Assembly: GCA_902168205.1 (NCBI GenBank)
Contig: CABHOK010000002.1
Coordinates: 248,001 to 312,000 of the forward strand
Reading direction: 5' to 3'
DNA from: an uncultured Chitinophaga sp.
GTDB taxonomy: Bacteria; Bacteroidota; Bacteroidia; Cytophagales; Cyclobacteriaceae
Length of the DNA: 64,000 nt
Shown here: positions 42,236 through 50,914 of the stretch, one piece after another
Layout of the letters: each line of letters begins with the position of its first letter
How positions within the stretch are numbered: position 1 is the stretch's first letter
Notes under the pieces: model-generated
Database searches by the model: none
Told to the model about the DNA's origin: nothing
What the model saw: the letters and a program-made list of their open reading frames with translations, nothing else
Program-made: the position numbers and the translations under genes

Positions 42236-43175
42236 GTTTTACCTCCTGTAATTTGGTTTGGAAGCGTTGATCGGCCACGGCTTTGAGACTCTCCAACGGT
42301 TCGATTACATTCACGCTGTGTCCATAGATAGCTCCGTCAATGGTCTGGAGATTTCGGATAAGCGTTTCATCCTGGAAGAAATTCCGCGCCTCGCGTGTTG
42401 TCAGTTTGGTATAGGGGCGTGCTTCGAGTTGCTCCATATATAGTTTCCAGTGCGCCAGGGCCGTCTCCGTTGTAACGGCAGAAAAAGCCTGGCGAAGATT
42501 GCCGACTTCGCGCGTATAGCTTTCAACAAACTTACGGTGCGCTTCAAGCATACTCTTGATGCGGAAGTACCTGCGTATACGTTTGCCGAACACAAAGAAC
42601 ACAATAAGGGCAATCACCAATATAGAAACTGCCACAATCGTAAATATAGGCCAGTTAAATTGTCCGGGTACATCGTGATATGCTACACTTAACTTCATTG
42701 GTAACTTATCAATGGCAATGGTATCGACACTGAAATTTACCAGTTGAGTAACGAGAATAGTATCTTGTTCTGACTGAAAGGTTGTGCTGTCTTTTTCATT
42801 GATCTGAAATACCGGTAGACTCAGGTATTGCTCGCGATCAATTTCAAATGTAGTCACGTAGTATATTACACTATCGTAGCTGATGCCATCTTCTGTATCC
42901 GTAGCAAAGTAATCTTTACTTTCAAATTCAAATGGCGTATAGGTATGCGAAGAATCCGGGAACACCATGTTGAGTTTCTGCGGATAGCGTGCAGTAAGGT
43001 AGAACCGTACCGGCTTGCCTATATATAAACTGTCTTCAATAAATCCTGCTGTTACTTTTACTTCTGCCTTCGGTTTTTCCTGCGCGCATGCAACGTTCGG
43101 TACCAATGTACAGCATACAAGCAGTAAACTATAGATTACTGAAATCCTCATCGTCTTTACAAAACTACCGTTCAT
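42228..43175 (-). CDS. Bat-operon exported membrane protein (BatD-like, short)
   Basis: 315 residues. A signal peptide ends near residue 31 (VACAQ). It is followed by a beta-rich periplasmic part (VTAGFIEDSLYIGKPVRFYLTARYPQKLN), a helix at about 178-200 (IFTIVAVSILVIALIVFFVFG), and a cytoplasmic helical region (RRYFRIKSMLEAHRKFVESY to the end). Position between DUF58 and BatA, and the signal-beta-helix layout, fit a shortened BatD or DUF4381-like protein. It overlaps the DUF58 gene by 4 bp and BatA by 8 bp, so translation is coupled. I cannot assign a biochemical role. Confidence 0.82.
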   Translation of the reverse strand: MNGSFVKTMRISVIYSLLLVCCTLVPNVACAQEKPKAEVKVTAGFIEDSLYIGKPVRFYLTARYPQKLNMVFPDSSHTYTPFEFESKDYFATDTEDGISYDSVIYYVTTFEIDREQYLSLPVFQINEKDSTTFQSEQDTILVTQLVNFSVDTIAIDKLPMKLSVAYHDVPGQFNWPIFTIVAVSILVIALIVFFVFGKRIRRYFRIKSMLEAHRKFVESYTREVGNLRQAFSAVTTETALAHWKLYMEQLEARPYTKLTTREARNFFQDETLIRNLQTIDGAIYGHSVNVIEPLESLKAVADQRFQTKLQEVKHG

Positions 43176-44050
43176 GTTGTCTTCATGGATTTGTTCCGTA
43201 CTTTAAATAATCGCAGCAACTTCGGTACATAGTCTTCATCGGTATCGAGCGAGATAAAATTTACTTCATGCTTGCGACTGAACTTCTGCAGTTCATCTTT
43301 GCGCATATCATGCCGCTTGCTGATCTTCTGTCTGAAATCTCCAAACGAAGTATTGATCCACAGTGTTCGCTGACTTTCCTTATCAACCACTGGAATTATA
43401 CCCAGCTTGGGCAAACGTGTTTCGCGCTTGTCGCTGATGTGGATCACTACAAGATCGTGCCTTTTGGCCAGCGCACGTAAATTGTCGGTATACCCTTCAT
43501 CAATAAAATCAGAGATCAGAATAACAACACTTCTTCTGCGAATAGCATTGAGCGCAAAAGATATAGCTTTGGATAAATTCGTTTTAAGCGACTTGGGTTT
43601 CAGGTTCGCGAGCGTGCTGATAATTTCATACGCCTGTGAGTGTCCTTTGATCGGCTTGATAAATTTCTCACGTATATCCGAGAAACAGATCAGTCCAACG
43701 TGGCTGGACTCTTTTACTGCCGAGAGTGTAAGCACGCCACAAATCTCTTTGCCAATATCGGCCTTTGTTTTACCGGGGCTCCCTATATCTTCGGAGGCAC
43801 TCACATCGAGTATAAAGAATACCGTTTGTTCCTTCTCTTCCCGGTAGGTCTTCACAAATGTACCGTGACCTTTGGCAGAGACATTCCAATGTATCGTGCG
43901 CACATCGTCACCATACTGATACGGCCTTACATCATCGAACTCCAGACCTGTGCCTTTAAAAACAGAATGGAAATCTCCCTGCATCTGGCTGTTGATGGCC
44001 TTGCGTATCTGGATCTCGTATCTCCGTAGTTTTTTTAACAGGTCCTTCAT
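43172..44050 (-). CDS. DUF58 domain-containing protein
   Basis: 292 residues, cytoplasmic. The DUF58 core is plain: GDFHSVFKGTGLEFDDVRPYQYGDDVRTIHWNVSAKGHGTFVKTYREEKEQTV, followed by a VWA-like fold with FFILDVSASEDIGSP and VVILISDFIDEGY. It is usually encoded beside a MoxR AAA+ ATPase, which is absent here, since the upstream side is a family B repeat and a divergent gene. First gene of the Bat unit. The start ATG at 44050 lies about 10 nt from one end of the repeat, so the repeat forms part of its leader. Confidence 0.92.
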   Translation of the reverse strand: MKDLLKKLRRYEIQIRKAINSQMQGDFHSVFKGTGLEFDDVRPYQYGDDVRTIHWNVSAKGHGTFVKTYREEKEQTVFFILDVSASEDIGSPGKTKADIGKEICGVLTLSAVKESSHVGLICFSDIREKFIKPIKGHSQAYEIISTLANLKPKSLKTNLSKAISFALNAIRRRSVVILISDFIDEGYTDNLRALAKRHDLVVIHISDKRETRLPKLGIIPVVDKESQRTLWINTSFGDFRQKISKRHDMRKDELQKFSRKHEVNFISLDTDEDYVPKLLRLFKVRNKSMKTT

Positions 44051-44051
44051 T

Positions 44052-44158
44052 CCTTATCGTGAATCGTTATCCGTTAATAGTTAATTGTTGTCCGTTAATC
44101 GTTAATGGTTATCCGTATTGTAAGGAACGGATAACCATTAACGATTAACGAATAACGG
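44052..44158. repeat. Family B cluster with a perfect 24-bp inverted repeat between divergent genes
   Basis: 44093-44116 (starts CGTTAATCGTTAATGGTT) is the exact complement of 44127-44150, with a 10-nt loop. Outside it are further copies of the same words (ATCGTTATCCGTTAAT; TTAACGAATAACGG). It lies between the starts of the DUF58 and DUF4296 genes, so it cannot be a terminator for either. Confidence 0.85.
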
Positions 44159-44290
44159 TACTCCGTGGCAAAGTTATTGTTACACGTTAAAGAGGTTCAC
44201 GAATAAACGCGAACCCATTAGCGATAGCTCCAAAAATAGAACAATTATGATTATTTTGCCCCACCTAAAGCAGGGGATGGCCATTAAAAG

Positions 44291-44671
44291 ATGTTGAGAG
44301 GTTTAAAATATTATACAGTTGCTTCCGTGCTGGTATTGATCCTGGCAGGTGTATTTTCTTCATGTTCAAAAAAAGAGAAACCACCGGAAGGCATCCTCGG
44401 CAAGGAGGAAATGGTTAAGACCATACAGGAAGTATTGCTGGCCGAAGAGAAAGTGAACCGGCTGCGGCTTTCCACCGATTCGTCAAAGAAAGTATTTACC
44501 GCTATACGTGGAAAAGTTTTCGAGAAGGCCGGTGTGCCCGATTCTGTTTTTAATAACTCCGTGAACTATTACATGGATCACCCCAAAGAACTGGAACAAA
44601 TTTATACAGCGCTTGTTGACTCTTTAAATCTTAAAGAACAAAAAGCATCCGTCCGTCCGACACCAAAATGA
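44291..44671 (+). CDS. DUF4296 lipoprotein
   Basis: 126 residues. A lipoprotein signal peptide ends at VFSSCSKKEKPP (lipobox Cys at about 25). The rest is one helical DUF4296 domain (EEMVKTIQEVLLAEEKVNRLRL to NYYMDHPKELEQIYTALVDSL). The family is restricted to Bacteroidota and its role is unknown. The gene overlaps mutS2 by 4 bp (ATGA), a pairing seen across the phylum; a functional link to MutS2 has not been shown to my knowledge. Confidence 0.92.
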   Translation: MLRGLKYYTVASVLVLILAGVFSSCSKKEKPPEGILGKEEMVKTIQEVLLAEEKVNRLRLSTDSSKKVFTAIRGKVFEKAGVPDSVFNNSVNYYMDHPKELEQIYTALVDSLNLKEQKASVRPTPK

Positions 44672-47031
44672 TTTACCCAAACGAGTTTGAAGATAAGTTA
44701 GGCTTTGTGCAGATACGTCAGAAGCTGAAAGGTTATTGCCTTTCGGATGCCGGAGCCGCCTGGGTTGACCGTATGCGTTTTAGCACCGAGGTCGACTTTA
44801 TAAGAATTCTGTTGAAGCAGAGTCTTGAATTTTTGCAGATACTGGAGAAAGGCGAACCCTTTCCGTCACGGTATTTTTTTGATCCTGCCGAATGGATCCA
44901 GAAGATAACACTGGAAGGAAACTGGCTTGAAGCCGATGAGTTTCTGAATCTGGCGTATTCGCTGGAGACGATTATAGCGTGCAAGACTTTTCTGAACAAG
45001 GCGCGCGAAATATACCCGGAACTATATAAACTGGCTGAACCTGTAGCAGTAACCAGTGCGTTGGCTCAATCTGTTTTTGTAAAGATTGATGACAAGGCGC
45101 AGGTGCGCGACTCGGCAAGCCCTGACCTGGGCCGTATACGAAAGCGACTCCGCGAAGAACAAACACGCCTTCGTAAAATTGCTGACCAGATATTTCGCAC
45201 GGCCGTGGAGGAGAAGTGGGTGCCCGAAGGAGCACTACCGACTATTCGCGAAGGGCGTGTCGTGATACCGATACAAGCTGAACACAAGCGCAAGCTGAAA
45301 GGATTTATACTCGATGAATCCGCTACCGGCCAAACCGTTTTTATGGAACCAACGGAGATGCTGGACGCCAACAACGAGATACGCGACCTTGAACACTCCG
45401 AGAAACGCGAAGTAGTTCGTATACTCAAAGAGCTTACGGACGAATTCAGACAACAGCTCCCGGTGCTTCGCACTGCATTTCAGTTTCTGGCACAGATCGA
45501 TTTTATACGCGCCAAAGCGAAGTTCTCACAGGAGATCAATGCCGAACATCCGGTGATTGAAAAGCAACCGGAGATGGTATGGTATAATGCGAAGCACCCG
45601 TTGCTGTACCTGAGTTTGAAAGGCAAACGTGAAATTGTGCCGCTCAATATAGAGCTTGATCAGCAGGATCGCTTACTACTGGTTTCCGGACCGAATGCCG
45701 GAGGTAAATCGGTTTGTCTCAAAACAGTTGGACTACTGCAATACATGGTGCAGTGCGGCTTGCTGATACCGGTATCGGAGCGATCGCGTGTCGGCATATT
45801 TCAGAATATACTCTTGGATATTGGCGATCAGCAGTCCATCGAAAATGACTTGAGTACCTATAGCAGTCACCTGCGGAATATGAAGACCTTCATCGAGCAC
45901 GCCAATAGTAAATCGCTGGTGCTGATGGATGAATTGGGTTCAGGTACCGATCCGAACTTTGGTGGTGCTATAGCACAGGCTATATTGGAAGAACTGCTGC
46001 GCAAGCATGTGTGGGGTTTAGCCACCACGCACTACTATAATTTGAAATTATTTGCCGGTCAACGACAAGGTATACGCAACGCAGCGATGCGCTTTGACGA
46101 TATGAATCTGGTGCCACTATATATACTCGACATTGGTAAACCCGGAAGTTCATTTGCGCTGGAGATTGCCCGTAAAATAGGACTGCCTCAACAAACTTTG
46201 CAGGAAGCTGAAAAGCTGGTAGGTAAAGATCTTGCCGGGTTCGAGAAGCTGGTGCGTTCACTCGAAAAAGAAAAACAACTGCTGAGTGAGAAAACCAAAA
46301 AGCTTGAGCGACAGGAGGGAGAGATGAAGCAGGCACTCGCCAAGTATCAGACACTCTCTACCGATATTGAGACACGTAAGAAGGAGATCATTAACAAGGC
46401 AAAAGAAGAAGCTTCGAACCTGTTGAAAGATACCAACCGTGAAATTGAAAAAACAATTCGTCATATACGGGCGAACCAGGCGCACAAACTGGAGACACAG
46501 AAGGTGCGCAAGAATCTTCAGAACCTCACACAGCGTGTAGAGCCTGTGGTGAAAGAAGAGAAGCGTTCACCGGATGAATTGAAAGAAGGCGATCGCGTGC
46601 GCATCATCGGGCAGGACAGCAGCGGTGTTATACTAAGTATACAAGGTAAAAATGCTACGGTGCAGTTTGGTGAGTTGAAGTCGGTGGCGAAGGTTGATAA
46701 GCTTGAGAAGATCACCGGTGCCATCGAAAAGGAAATGGCTTCACGTCTGCGCACATCAGGTATAAATGTATACGAGAAGCGCTCCAACTTCAGCGACACA
46801 CTGGATGTACGCGGCAAACGTGTTGACGAAGTAATTCCCTTGCTCGATCAGTTTATGGACACGGCTATACTTTTAGGACAAGGTGAGTTAAAGATCCTTC
46901 ACGGTAAAGGAGAAGGCGTGCTGCGCAAAGTAGTTCGCGACCATCTGAAACGCTATAAAGAAGTAGCCTCGATGAATGATGAACATGTGGAGCGAGGCGG
47001 AGACGGTATTACAATTGTCGTTTTGAAATAG
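44668..47031 (+). CDS. mutS2: MutS2 family ATPase/nuclease
   Basis: 787 residues, typical for MutS2. It lacks the mismatch-binding domain I of MutS. The ATPase has Walker A GPNAGGKS at 341-348, VLMDELGSGTDPNFGGA for Walker B, and THYYNLKLFA as the switch. A long coiled-coil clamp follows (about 520-640). The C-terminal Smr nuclease domain opens with LDVRGKRVDEVIPLLD and has LHGKGEGVLRKVVR. Known roles are suppressing homologous recombination and, in some bacteria, splitting collided ribosomes. Cotranscribed with DUF4296. The TAG stop at 47029 is followed at once by family A-like words (CTGGCTACAGG). Confidence 0.96.
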   Translation: MIYPNEFEDKLGFVQIRQKLKGYCLSDAGAAWVDRMRFSTEVDFIRILLKQSLEFLQILEKGEPFPSRYFFDPAEWIQKITLEGNWLEADEFLNLAYSLETIIACKTFLNKAREIYPELYKLAEPVAVTSALAQSVFVKIDDKAQVRDSASPDLGRIRKRLREEQTRLRKIADQIFRTAVEEKWVPEGALPTIREGRVVIPIQAEHKRKLKGFILDESATGQTVFMEPTEMLDANNEIRDLEHSEKREVVRILKELTDEFRQQLPVLRTAFQFLAQIDFIRAKAKFSQEINAEHPVIEKQPEMVWYNAKHPLLYLSLKGKREIVPLNIELDQQDRLLLVSGPNAGGKSVCLKTVGLLQYMVQCGLLIPVSERSRVGIFQNILLDIGDQQSIENDLSTYSSHLRNMKTFIEHANSKSLVLMDELGSGTDPNFGGAIAQAILEELLRKHVWGLATTHYYNLKLFAGQRQGIRNAAMRFDDMNLVPLYILDIGKPGSSFALEIARKIGLPQQTLQEAEKLVGKDLAGFEKLVRSLEKEKQLLSEKTKKLERQEGEMKQALAKYQTLSTDIETRKKEIINKAKEEASNLLKDTNREIEKTIRHIRANQAHKLETQKVRKNLQNLTQRVEPVVKEEKRSPDELKEGDRVRIIGQDSSGVILSIQGKNATVQFGELKSVAKVDKLEKITGAIEKEMASRLRTSGINVYEKRSNFSDTLDVRGKRVDEVIPLLDQFMDTAILLGQGELKILHGKGEGVLRKVVRDHLKRYKEVASMNDEHVERGGDGITIVVLK

Positions 47032-47190
47032 CTGGCTACAGGTTTGTTTGGTGGTTGGGTACGTTCCCGTAGCTAATTGATTTGAAATACATATAGTTTA
47101 TGAAAAATGCAGGCACTGAGTATATATATAGTTGTCTTCAGTGGTCATCTGTGCAGTATTGATCTGTATAAATCTGCCAGTTCTGCGGGC

Positions 47191-47218
47191 AAAAAAAAAG
47201 CCCTCCATGCGGAGAGCC
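47191..47218. terminator. Intrinsic terminator between mutS2 and the lipoprotein gene
   Basis: Stem GCCCTCC / GGAGAGC with loop ATGC. On the minus strand it is followed by nine T, so it primarily ends the lipoprotein transcript. On the plus strand the T-run is weaker (CTTTCTTATT). Confidence 0.85.
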
Positions 47219-47244
47219 TTTCTTATTATACTATATATAGTCGC

Positions 47245-47748
47245 TTACTTTGTAAATACAAATTCCCAGGCTCCTTCAACAGATTCTGTTCTGCCTACAA
47301 CATATCCTGCACCCGCGTATGTAAACTGCACGGTAAGAGTTTTAGCATCCGCTGATAAAGCATACGTGATCGTAACATCGTCAGAACCATCAAGCTGTTT
47401 GTCGAGGCGAACGATGCTGCTGGTAACTGGTGAACCGAATTTCCAGGATCCGCCAGAAGGCCAAGGGCTGGCCGTTACTTGTTTGCTGGATGTAACAGCA
47501 TAGCTATACGTTCCACCGGCACTATAATTACCAGAGAAGGTAAGTTTCAGGGCAGAGCCATCGAAACGATCATCGCCTGATCCGGCAAACTGTACAGATG
47601 ATTCCGTCAGTGTCCAGGTACCCTTCAATTTATCCAACTGGGTTTCTTCTTCCGTCTTTTCATTACCATCATCGCCTCCGCAGTTTGCTAACAGGATAGC
47701 TGCGCTAACGAGCACTGCGAGTGATAAAAGTCTTGCTAAATGTTTCAT
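47245..47748 (-). CDS. Lipoprotein of unknown function (lipocalin-like)
   Basis: 167 residues. Lipoprotein signal peptide with lipobox LLANC (Cys23), followed by GGDDG, an acidic start often seen in Bacteroidota surface lipoproteins. The body (LDKLKGTWTLTESSVQFAG, LKLTFSGNYSAGGTYSYAV, SSIVRLDKQLDGSDDVTITYALSADAKTLTVQFTYAG) has the opening 'l.GtW.l' strand and repeated beta hairpins of small lipocalin-like proteins. No ligand or enzyme motif is visible. It is a single gene with its own terminator. Upstream neighbours give no clue to function. Confidence 0.82.
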   Translation of the reverse strand: MKHLARLLSLAVLVSAAILLANCGGDDGNEKTEEETQLDKLKGTWTLTESSVQFAGSGDDRFDGSALKLTFSGNYSAGGTYSYAVTSSKQVTASPWPSGGSWKFGSPVTSSIVRLDKQLDGSDDVTITYALSADAKTLTVQFTYAGAGYVVGRTESVEGAWEFVFTK

Positions 47749-47863
47749 GTTAAAATTGTTATAGTTACGAATATGAGCGTAAAATTCTTAAAATCAAAAA
47801 CTCGTTTCCGGGAGTTTCATTCGTTATAAGTCTTAATCGTTTCTGCTCTTCGCTAGTAACCAC

Positions 47864-48529
47864 TCACTTATACATCATGATATCGATTTTCTGAGCAGTG
47901 GAGGGATATTCCTGCGGTTGGTTGCTGGCTACGATTACTGTACAATGTTTGGGCAGCGCGTGCAATTCTTTCAAGTACCAGTCAAACGCCTGGTGGTCGA
48001 GGTTGGTGCCGGGTTCATCCAGAAACACGAGATCAGCCTCTGTAAAAAACGCCAGTGCCAGTTTAACACGCTGACGCATCCCCGAAGAAAAATTGGATAT
48101 ATACTTGTGCCGGGCCGGTGTAAGATACATGCGTTCGATCATCTCTGCGATGGAGAGATGATTCCTGCTTCGCTTCAATTTAAAATGAAACTCAAGTTGC
48201 TCTTCGAGTGTGAACTCTTCAATCAGGTCCATATAGGGCGTTGCAATTGCTATATGGTTGAATATAGTTTCGGGGTGAATCTCCGTTCCACCATGCGTAT
48301 AGCGAAGTGTTCCTTTACTCGGAGGCATCTGTCCCCACAGCACTTGTAGCAACGTAGATTTACCCGAGCCGTTGGCGCCTGTTATAGCATATATATTTCC
48401 CGGATCGAACGAATAGTTTAGTCCGCGAAAGATCCATTCGCGGTTGAAACGTTTTCCCAGATTTTCAACATGAATCGTGAGCGACTGCGTGGCGATTGAA
48501 GATGTGTTCGTTGCCGGAGATTGTGTCAT
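47864..48529 (-). CDS. ABC transporter ATP-binding protein
   Basis: 221 residues, one nucleotide-binding domain: Walker A ITGANGSGKSTLLQ, Q-loop near ATPYMDLIEEFTLEEQ, signature FSSGMRQRVKLALAF and Walker B DLVFLDEPGTNLD, and a late switch region (VIVASNQPQEY) in which the usual His is replaced by Gln or Asn. The signature reads SSGMR rather than LSGGQ, as in the gliding/CcmA-like and NatA-like groups. No permease is encoded beside it. It is separated from lpxA by a probable terminator, so it is not clearly part of the lipid A operon. The transported substrate is unknown. Confidence 0.9.
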   Translation of the reverse strand: MTQSPATNTSSIATQSLTIHVENLGKRFNREWIFRGLNYSFDPGNIYAITGANGSGKSTLLQVLWGQMPPSKGTLRYTHGGTEIHPETIFNHIAIATPYMDLIEEFTLEEQLEFHFKLKRSRNHLSIAEMIERMYLTPARHKYISNFSSGMRQRVKLALAFFTEADLVFLDEPGTNLDHQAFDWYLKELHALPKHCTVIVASNQPQEYPSTAQKIDIMMYK

Positions 48530-48548
48530 CGCTCGTATAGGCTTGTCT

Positions 48549-48600
48549 CAAATAAAAACAGCGTTACAGACTTGTGTGTATAAACATCAGCCTGTAACGC
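48549..48600 (-). terminator. Probable terminator of the lpx operon
   Basis: On the minus strand, 8 nt after the lpxA stop: GCGTTACAG / CTGTAACGC (9 bp) with a 22-nt loop, followed by TGTTTTTATTT. The loop is long, so it is less certain than the others. Confidence 0.6.
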
Positions 48601-48607
48601 CTGTCGT

Positions 48608-49396
48608 TTAGTCATTGCCACCGTATCCCTTCATTATACCGCGCTCAGAGTTGCGTATAAAGTCAAGGATATAATCACGCTCGGTGCTTGGAGCGATTTC
48701 TTTTTCAACCAGGTCTATCGCTTTGGAATTGTTCAATCCCTTCAGAAAAATGAAGCGGTATATTTCCTGGATCTCGTTGATCTTTTCAGAAGTAAAACCA
48801 CGTCTGCGTAAACCAACGGTGTTGATACCCGCATACGAAAGAGGCTCGCGCGCTGCCTTGGTATAGGGTGGTACATCTTTACGAACCAGTGAGCCTCCAC
48901 CGATATAGGCGTGCGCTCCGATCTTCGAGAACTGCTGCACAGCGCAGGCACCACCAAAGATGGCGAAGTCATCAATCACTACGTGACCCGCCAACTGCAC
49001 CGTGTTGCCGAGTATACAATGATTCCCTACAATGCAGTCGTGCCCCAGGTGGGCATACGCCATGATGAGACAATCGGTACCTACTACGGTTTTATACTTG
49101 TCTACCGTTCCACGGTTAATGGTTACGCATTCGCGGATGGTGCTGCGATCACCAATCTCGGTAGTTGTTTTTTCGCCTTTGAATTTCAGGTCCTGCGGTA
49201 TACCGGAGATAACAGCTCCCGGAAATATCTTGCAGTCTTTTCCAATGCGTGCACCGTCCATGATCACAGCGTTCGGACCAATCCAGGTTCCGTCACCGAT
49301 CTCAACATCTTCGTGAACTGTGGCAAAAGGCTCGATGATAACATTGTTACCAATTTTGGCCTTGGGATGTACGTTGGCTAATGGATATAGGCTCAT
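48608..49396 (-). CDS. lpxA: Acyl-ACP--UDP-N-acetylglucosamine O-acyltransferase
   Basis: First step of lipid A synthesis: moves a 3-hydroxyacyl chain from ACP to UDP-GlcNAc in the cytoplasm. 262 residues. A left-handed beta helix of hexapeptide repeats fills residues 1 to about 185 (IGNNVIIEPFATVHEDVEIGDGTWIGPNAVIMDG); the catalytic His is in the AYAHLGHDCIVGNH segment. A helical C-terminus (GFTSEKINEIQEIYRFIFLKG) is typical of LpxA. Its ATG overlaps the end of the lpxC/fabZ gene by 4 bp, so it belongs to the lipid A operon running from 53.3 to 48.6 kb. Confidence 0.97.
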   Translation of the reverse strand: MSLYPLANVHPKAKIGNNVIIEPFATVHEDVEIGDGTWIGPNAVIMDGARIGKDCKIFPGAVISGIPQDLKFKGEKTTTEIGDRSTIRECVTINRGTVDKYKTVVGTDCLIMAYAHLGHDCIVGNHCILGNTVQLAGHVVIDDFAIFGGACAVQQFSKIGAHAYIGGGSLVRKDVPPYTKAAREPLSYAGINTVGLRRRGFTSEKINEIQEIYRFIFLKGLNNSKAIDLVEKEIAPSTERDYILDFIRNSERGIMKGYGGND

Positions 49397-50790
49397 GAAT
49401 CTTTACGGACTATGCTGGCAGTCATTGTTCCCTCACATACAAGCGTGTTCCCTACGAAGCCACGTCCGTACATCTTGGCAATACCTCGTTTAATAGGCGC
49501 TACCAGATCGCATTGAATAACGATCGTATCGCCCGGTAATACCATTTTTCTGAATTTGAAATTTTCTATACCCAGGAAGTATGTCCAGTAATTTTCCGGA
49601 TCAGGAACGGTATTCAATACCAGTATACCACCGATCTGTGCCATAGCTTCGATCTCCAGTACGCCTGGGAAAACCGGGTTGCCCGGGAAGTGTCCCTGGA
49701 AGAATGGTTCGTTTATCGTCACATTCTTCACACCGGCCACGGTTTCATTGTCCAGATAAATGATCTTGTCGATAAGCAAAAACGGGTAGCGGTGTTTCAG
49801 GATAGTAGATATCTTGTTGATATCCATTACAGGAGGCAGGTTCGGATTATACCGTGGTCTGCCTTTTTTGTCGGCTTCCTGCATCGCCTTCTTCAGTTTC
49901 TTCGCGAACGCTACGTTGGCTGCGTGACCAGGTCTTGCTGCAAGTACCTGCGCTTTCAACGGACGACCTGCCAGTGTCAAATCACCAACAATGTCCAGCA
50001 ACTTGTGTCGTGCCGGTTCATTCTTGTAGCGAAGCTCAATGTTATTCAATATGCCTTCCTGCTTAACCGCAACTTTTGGTTTGCCGAGCATCTTGGCAAT
50101 GTTATCCAGTTCATCATCCTGCACGATACGATCAACAATAACAATCGCATTGTTCAGATCGCCACCGCGAATCAGGTTGTTCTTGTACAGCATTTCAAGT
50201 TCATGCAGGAAGCAGAACGTTCTGCATGAAGCTATTTCTTTTTCAAACTGACGGATGTCGGTGATGGAAGCATGCTGACTGCCCAGTACAGGCGAATTGT
50301 AATCGATCATTACCGTTACGCGGTAATCATCCAGTGGAAGCGCAGCGATCTCTACATTGCGTGCTGCTTCACGATAGAAGAGAGGCTCCTGTACTTCGAA
50401 GAAATCGCGCAGTGCGTTTTGTTCTTCGGTACCTGCACCTTTCAATACTTCTACAAACTGAATGGAGCTTCCATCCATGATCGGACACTCGGGGCCGTCA
50501 AGTTGTATCAGTACGTTATCTATTTCGAGGCCGGTAAGGGCTGCGAGTGTATGTTCTATCGTGCTTACTTTAGCACCGCTTTGTTCGATGGTTGTACCGC
50601 GCGACACATCGGTAACATTATCACAGTCGGCATCGATGATCGGTGAACCCGGCAGATCGATGCGCTGAAATTTCACGCCGTGGTTTGGCTTCGCTGGCAG
50701 AAACGTCATGTTTGTTTGAACGCCTGTGTGCAAGCCAACCCCTGAAAGGGTCACGGACTTTTGAATTGTTTGCTGTTTAATATTAAGCAT
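49393..50790 (-). CDS. lpxC/fabZ: Fused LpxC (UDP-3-O-acyl-GlcNAc deacetylase) and FabZ (hydroxyacyl-ACP dehydratase)
   Basis: 465 residues, two enzymes in one chain. LpxC (about 1-305) removes the acetyl group in the committed lipid A step: zinc His in STIEHTLAALTGL, LDGPECPIMDGSS, and KLLDIVGDLTLAGRPL with the Asp. FabZ (about 320-465) dehydrates 3-hydroxyacyl-ACP: HRYPFLLIDKI (catalytic His), HFPGNPVFPGVLEIEAMAQIGG (catalytic Glu). The fusion is known in Bacteroidota. The two enzymes compete for or shape the same 3-hydroxyacyl-ACP pool used by LpxA and LpxD, which flank it, so the fusion ties phospholipid and lipid A supply together. Confidence 0.97.
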   Translation of the reverse strand: MLNIKQQTIQKSVTLSGVGLHTGVQTNMTFLPAKPNHGVKFQRIDLPGSPIIDADCDNVTDVSRGTTIEQSGAKVSTIEHTLAALTGLEIDNVLIQLDGPECPIMDGSSIQFVEVLKGAGTEEQNALRDFFEVQEPLFYREAARNVEIAALPLDDYRVTVMIDYNSPVLGSQHASITDIRQFEKEIASCRTFCFLHELEMLYKNNLIRGGDLNNAIVIVDRIVQDDELDNIAKMLGKPKVAVKQEGILNNIELRYKNEPARHKLLDIVGDLTLAGRPLKAQVLAARPGHAANVAFAKKLKKAMQEADKKGRPRYNPNLPPVMDINKISTILKHRYPFLLIDKIIYLDNETVAGVKNVTINEPFFQGHFPGNPVFPGVLEIEAMAQIGGILVLNTVPDPENYWTYFLGIENFKFRKMVLPGDTIVIQCDLVAPIKRGIAKMYGRGFVGNTLVCEGTMTASIVRKDS

Positions 50791-50914
50791 GGTCTGGAAA
50801 AGTGGGCAAAGTTAATTCCATTATCCAGATATTCCAATTTTGGAATATAATAGCCGTTCTTCACCGGATTTCGGCGAAAAGAAGCAAACGTATCAAGATG
50901 GAAGTGGTTGATTT

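Noticed and set aside
47864-48529. ABC ATPase as partner of the lipid A genes (an Lpt-type exporter)
   Set aside because: A probable terminator lies between it and lpxA, and its SSGMR signature and lack of partner genes do not fit LptB.
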